This document shows positions 61,901-64,000 of a DNA stretch of 64,000 nt, piece after piece. The position numbers and the translations under genes were made by a program. This stretch comes from Chrysomallon squamiferum (Eukaryota > Mollusca > Gastropoda > Neomphalida > Peltospiridae), in the NCBI GenBank assembly GCA_012295275.1, contig CM022679.1, positions 19,408,342 through 19,472,341 on the forward strand, read 5' to 3'. The notes beneath the pieces are model-generated. The model worked only from the letters and a program-made list of their open reading frames with translations. It made no database searches and had not been told where the DNA came from. Within the stretch, counting starts at the first letter, position 1; each line of letters begins with the position of its first letter.

Positions 61901-63667
61901 TCTGGTTTGTCAGAGGAGGGCTTCCTTTGTCCTGTGCTATAACATCAAACTGCAGAGAGAAAGAATTATGTTGCATTAAATAAATAACTAAATAATAGTA
62001 ATAATAATAATTTTTATTATTATTATTATTATTATTATGAAAGCCACAATGAAATATAAAACTGACAATAATAAAGATAACAGTTTATGTAACAGTATGA
62101 GGAATTAGATTTGAACAATTCTGGTATAGTATAAATCTCTCCTCGAATGTTTCTGAAAAAGATAACATGCTATTTATTTGTATCATTTCCAGAAATCTTA
62201 AAGACCAGAATATTAAATGAATGTACAGAACTGTGTATTCAAGTTTGCATTCACGCTGAAGTCCTGCCCACTGAAGTTGCTGTTCCCTAAAAAAGTTTAT
62301 AGAAGTTCGTAATCACTTACCACCCAGTTAGGCTTAGTCAGTGTTCTCATATTCACTCGGGCTGTGATTTCTCCAGAGGTTTCATTTATCTGGAAAACTC
62401 TTAAAGCTTCTTGGGTAATAATTCTGTATGTCACTGCACCATTTCTTTCATCCTGTTAAAATAAAATAAACACAACAAGTTCACATGAATGAATGTATGC
62501 ATGAATCATCTATGCAAGGTGAACAAGAAATTGTTTTAATGCAAAATAAAGAAAGGAGCTGTAAAGTAAACCAAAAGTATTCATATACATTTCAGTTTTA
62601 TACACATTTATGTGTCCTAGACAGACATGCTGAAATATTCAGTAAATGTAAACATGTGCAATGAAAGATAAATTATATTAAATATATATATCAAGTTATA
62701 TTTAGCTAAATGAAAAAAAGAATAAGAAAATACAATATATTTCATTTATCTTTATTTGTTTTTGATAAATGTGAACTTGAATTACTGCATAAACAAACCA
62801 GGCTATCTGGAAATGCTGAATGTTATTTCAAGAAGAATTAGATTTTAATGTGGAGAATCCCCAAAATAGAATATCCTAAAATTTATTATTATTATTGTGT
62901 GAGTAAAGAAACTGCTTCACAGTATTAAAAACATATTATGCTTTTTATCCATGGTTTCACCTGTAGGATATATATATTAAAATGCTTTCTGTTAATAAAT
63001 ATATCATCTAAACAACAATTTTAATGGGTGTATAATGAAATGATTAATTACTGAGTATACATACACTGTCAGCATCTGTAGCTCTGACAGTAAGAATATG
63101 ACCAAAGACACTGGTTTCTTTAGGAACATCAGCACTGTAGCTACTGAGATCAAACACTGGTGCAGTGTTTCGATTGACTGAAATCTGGATGGTTGCTGTT
63201 GATGTCAGTGGACTGGAACTGGGGTCTTGAGCCAGCACATACAGCTGGAAAGTAAATACATACTTATTTATGTACAGCCATAATCTTCTGATGTTAATAT
63301 TACACTGAGATACTGTTTTCTTTAGAAGCAGAAACGTTTTATTTTCATTTGTTTAAAATCTTTCTTCGGTTCTTAAATCAGATACTGTAGAACAGAACTA
63401 AACAGATTTAATATTTGATGTTTTAAACCAATATTATGCAGAATATTTCATTATATTTTTTAAATTTGTAGAGTCAAAATGAGAAGAAAAAAATTGTTTA
63501 TTTTCAAACCAGAGAGTATTGCATACCTTATATTGGCTAGGTTTCGCTGTGTCTTTTGAAACTTGGGTGGACACAGTCACTAGGCCTGTGTATGGATGAA
63601 CTGTGAAGTATGAGCTAGCATCACTTCGACTTGTATCCACAGAATACAAAATCTCATTTTCTGGTTT
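51588..63667 (-). CDS. Giant cadherin, 3' part (25 exons, 1,233 aa; 5' end outside window)
   Basis: Calcium-dependent cell-surface adhesion or tethering protein. Exons: 63667-63527, 63244-63065, 62452-62321, 61949-61767, 61389-61267, 61030-60848, 60057-59911, 59564-59382, 59219-59097, 58717-58532, 58002-57859, 57730-57527, 57166-57032, 56800-56679, 56311-56205, 55926-55747, 55354-55191, 55069-54854, 54673-54582, 54159-54061, 53693-53610, 53138-52905, 52780-52681, 52227-52040, 51639-51588. All phases fit. There are about eight cadherin repeats, most coded by two exons (about 61 + 41-49 codons), with ATDxD and PEx motifs but linkers of the RNPNAPxF type; only one has DVNDN. Then come a membrane-adjacent region, one transmembrane segment and a tail with NPIY and C-terminal DTTIL. 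The membrane-adjacent part recalls CDH23/PCDH15-like cadherins; exact orthology is open. The window ends inside the upstream intron. Confidence 0.93.
52905..54673 (-). other. Cadherin membrane-adjacent and transmembrane exons
   Basis: Exons 54673-54582, 54159-54061, 53693-53610 and 53138-52905. After the last cadherin repeat the protein has no EC motifs. It reads NRFYLVLDNRPSEQILARQE, then IFVLVDYRSNGYRLLN, then LSDESQKVIKKMIKDNTSI, followed by YLWWVDDPWAALIALAA and a hydrophobic run ending VLVFSYSR. The alternation of short strands and helices would fit a ferredoxin-like membrane-adjacent domain as in PCDH15 and CDH23; this is inference from layout, not from a profile match. The last of these exons is the one duplicated at 47711-47909. 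Confidence 0.6.
54803..54837. repeat. (GT)n microsatellite beside a cadherin donor
   Basis: Read on the gene strand it is a CA run starting 15 nt after the donor of the exon ending at 54854. Confidence 0.95.
55399..55535. repeat. GT-rich degenerate minisatellite
   Basis: Imperfect repeats of TGTGTGGAGTATATGTCTGT and GTTTGTGCATGTG in a cadherin intron. Confidence 0.8.
55747..55926 (-). other. Cadherin exon with polybasic (furin-like) site
   Basis: The exon codes for a segment without clear EC motifs that contains RRRRRQTGADNNKYEIY. Five arginines in a row on the extracellular side are a good proprotein-convertase site. It lies between the last atypical repeat and the only DVNDN-containing repeat, so cleavage would leave a membrane-bound stub of about 430 residues. 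Confidence 0.6.
58867..58921. repeat. (CTA)n-(AAT)n microsatellite
   Basis: About 11 CTA units followed by about 6 AAT units in a cadherin intron. Confidence 0.9.
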
Positions 63668-63945
63668 CTAAACAAATATATATATAGTATTCATCTTAAT
63701 ACATAGTAAATGGTTTGTTTTAAAATTCATTAAAAACAAAAATACATTTTGGACTGATGCATAAAAACGGTTTTGACTGAAAATGTTAAATCTGATTTGC
63801 CTAATGTAAAAGATTATCCAGTAGAAGAATTTCTAACAGAACTAAATTTCATCATTCAGACAAATAAATTATAAACAGGTTTAAACAGAACCTCCAGTGA
63901 TTTTCAAACTATAAAAACATTACAATGATTCCTTTGTTATCTAGC

Positions 63946-63950
<5 letters not shown>

Positions 63951-64000
<50 letters not shown>
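63951..64000. repeat. Poly-A followed by (AT)n at the window edge
   Basis: About 37 A bases and then AT units up to the last base. It may be a microsatellite or the tail of a retroelement that continues outside the window. Confidence 0.8.

Noticed and set aside
1-64000. CRISPR arrays, operons, ribosome binding sites, rRNA
   Set aside because: The window is eukaryotic nuclear DNA; tandem repeats here are head-to-tail without spacers, and no rRNA-like sequence was recognised.

Overview
The window is AT-rich nuclear DNA of an invertebrate animal. Its genes are split by introns, almost all with GT-AG borders, and microsatellites are very abundant. An intact ADMP-type BMP ligand (absent from Drosophila and C. 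elegans) together with METTL14, CHCHD1 and a very large cadherin fits a lophotrochozoan, most likely a mollusc. The phylum is an inference, not something read directly from the sequence.

Layout. (1) 451-4658, minus: a complete ten-exon METTL14 of 458 aa, the RNA-binding partner of the m6A RNA methyltransferase. (2) 4730-14087: upstream DNA with a short orphan coding-like exon, a FLYWCH/MULE-like transposase remnant (6796-7357), a long decayed transposase-like gene of a family I cannot name (8070-10723) that carries a perfect 78-bp in-frame triplication, and AT-rich DNA. (3) 14088-19090, plus: a complete three-exon CHCHD1/mS37 of 119 aa. (4) 19091-28600: about 9.5 kb with no gene I can support. 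(5) 28708-40305, plus: a complete five-exon ADMP-like ligand of 474 aa, with an 8.5-kb first intron holding two GC-richer islands and most of the big microsatellites. (6) 40306-45880: intergenic, with a tRNA-derived SINE-like promoter remnant and a 544-bp pogo/Tigger-like inverted-repeat element. (7) 45881-63667, minus: the 3' part of a giant cadherin. Twenty-five exons join in one frame to 1,233 aa and end in a membrane-adjacent region, one transmembrane segment and a cytoplasmic tail with a PDZ-binding C terminus.

The most interesting structure lies just downstream of the cadherin. Its last four exons (transmembrane plus the three tail exons) are present a second time at 45881-47909, intact, with conserved exon sizes and the same DTTIL terminus. 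The second copy cannot be reached in frame from the exon that feeds the first copy, so it may be read from its own promoter as a short membrane protein that has a cadherin tail but no ectodomain.

The genes do not form a pathway: METTL14 and CHCHD1 are housekeeping genes, while ADMP and the cadherin are developmental/cell-surface genes. Exon borders were read by eye from frame, phase and splice sites, and total coding lengths of METTL14, CHCHD1, ADMP and the cadherin fragment are all multiples of three.
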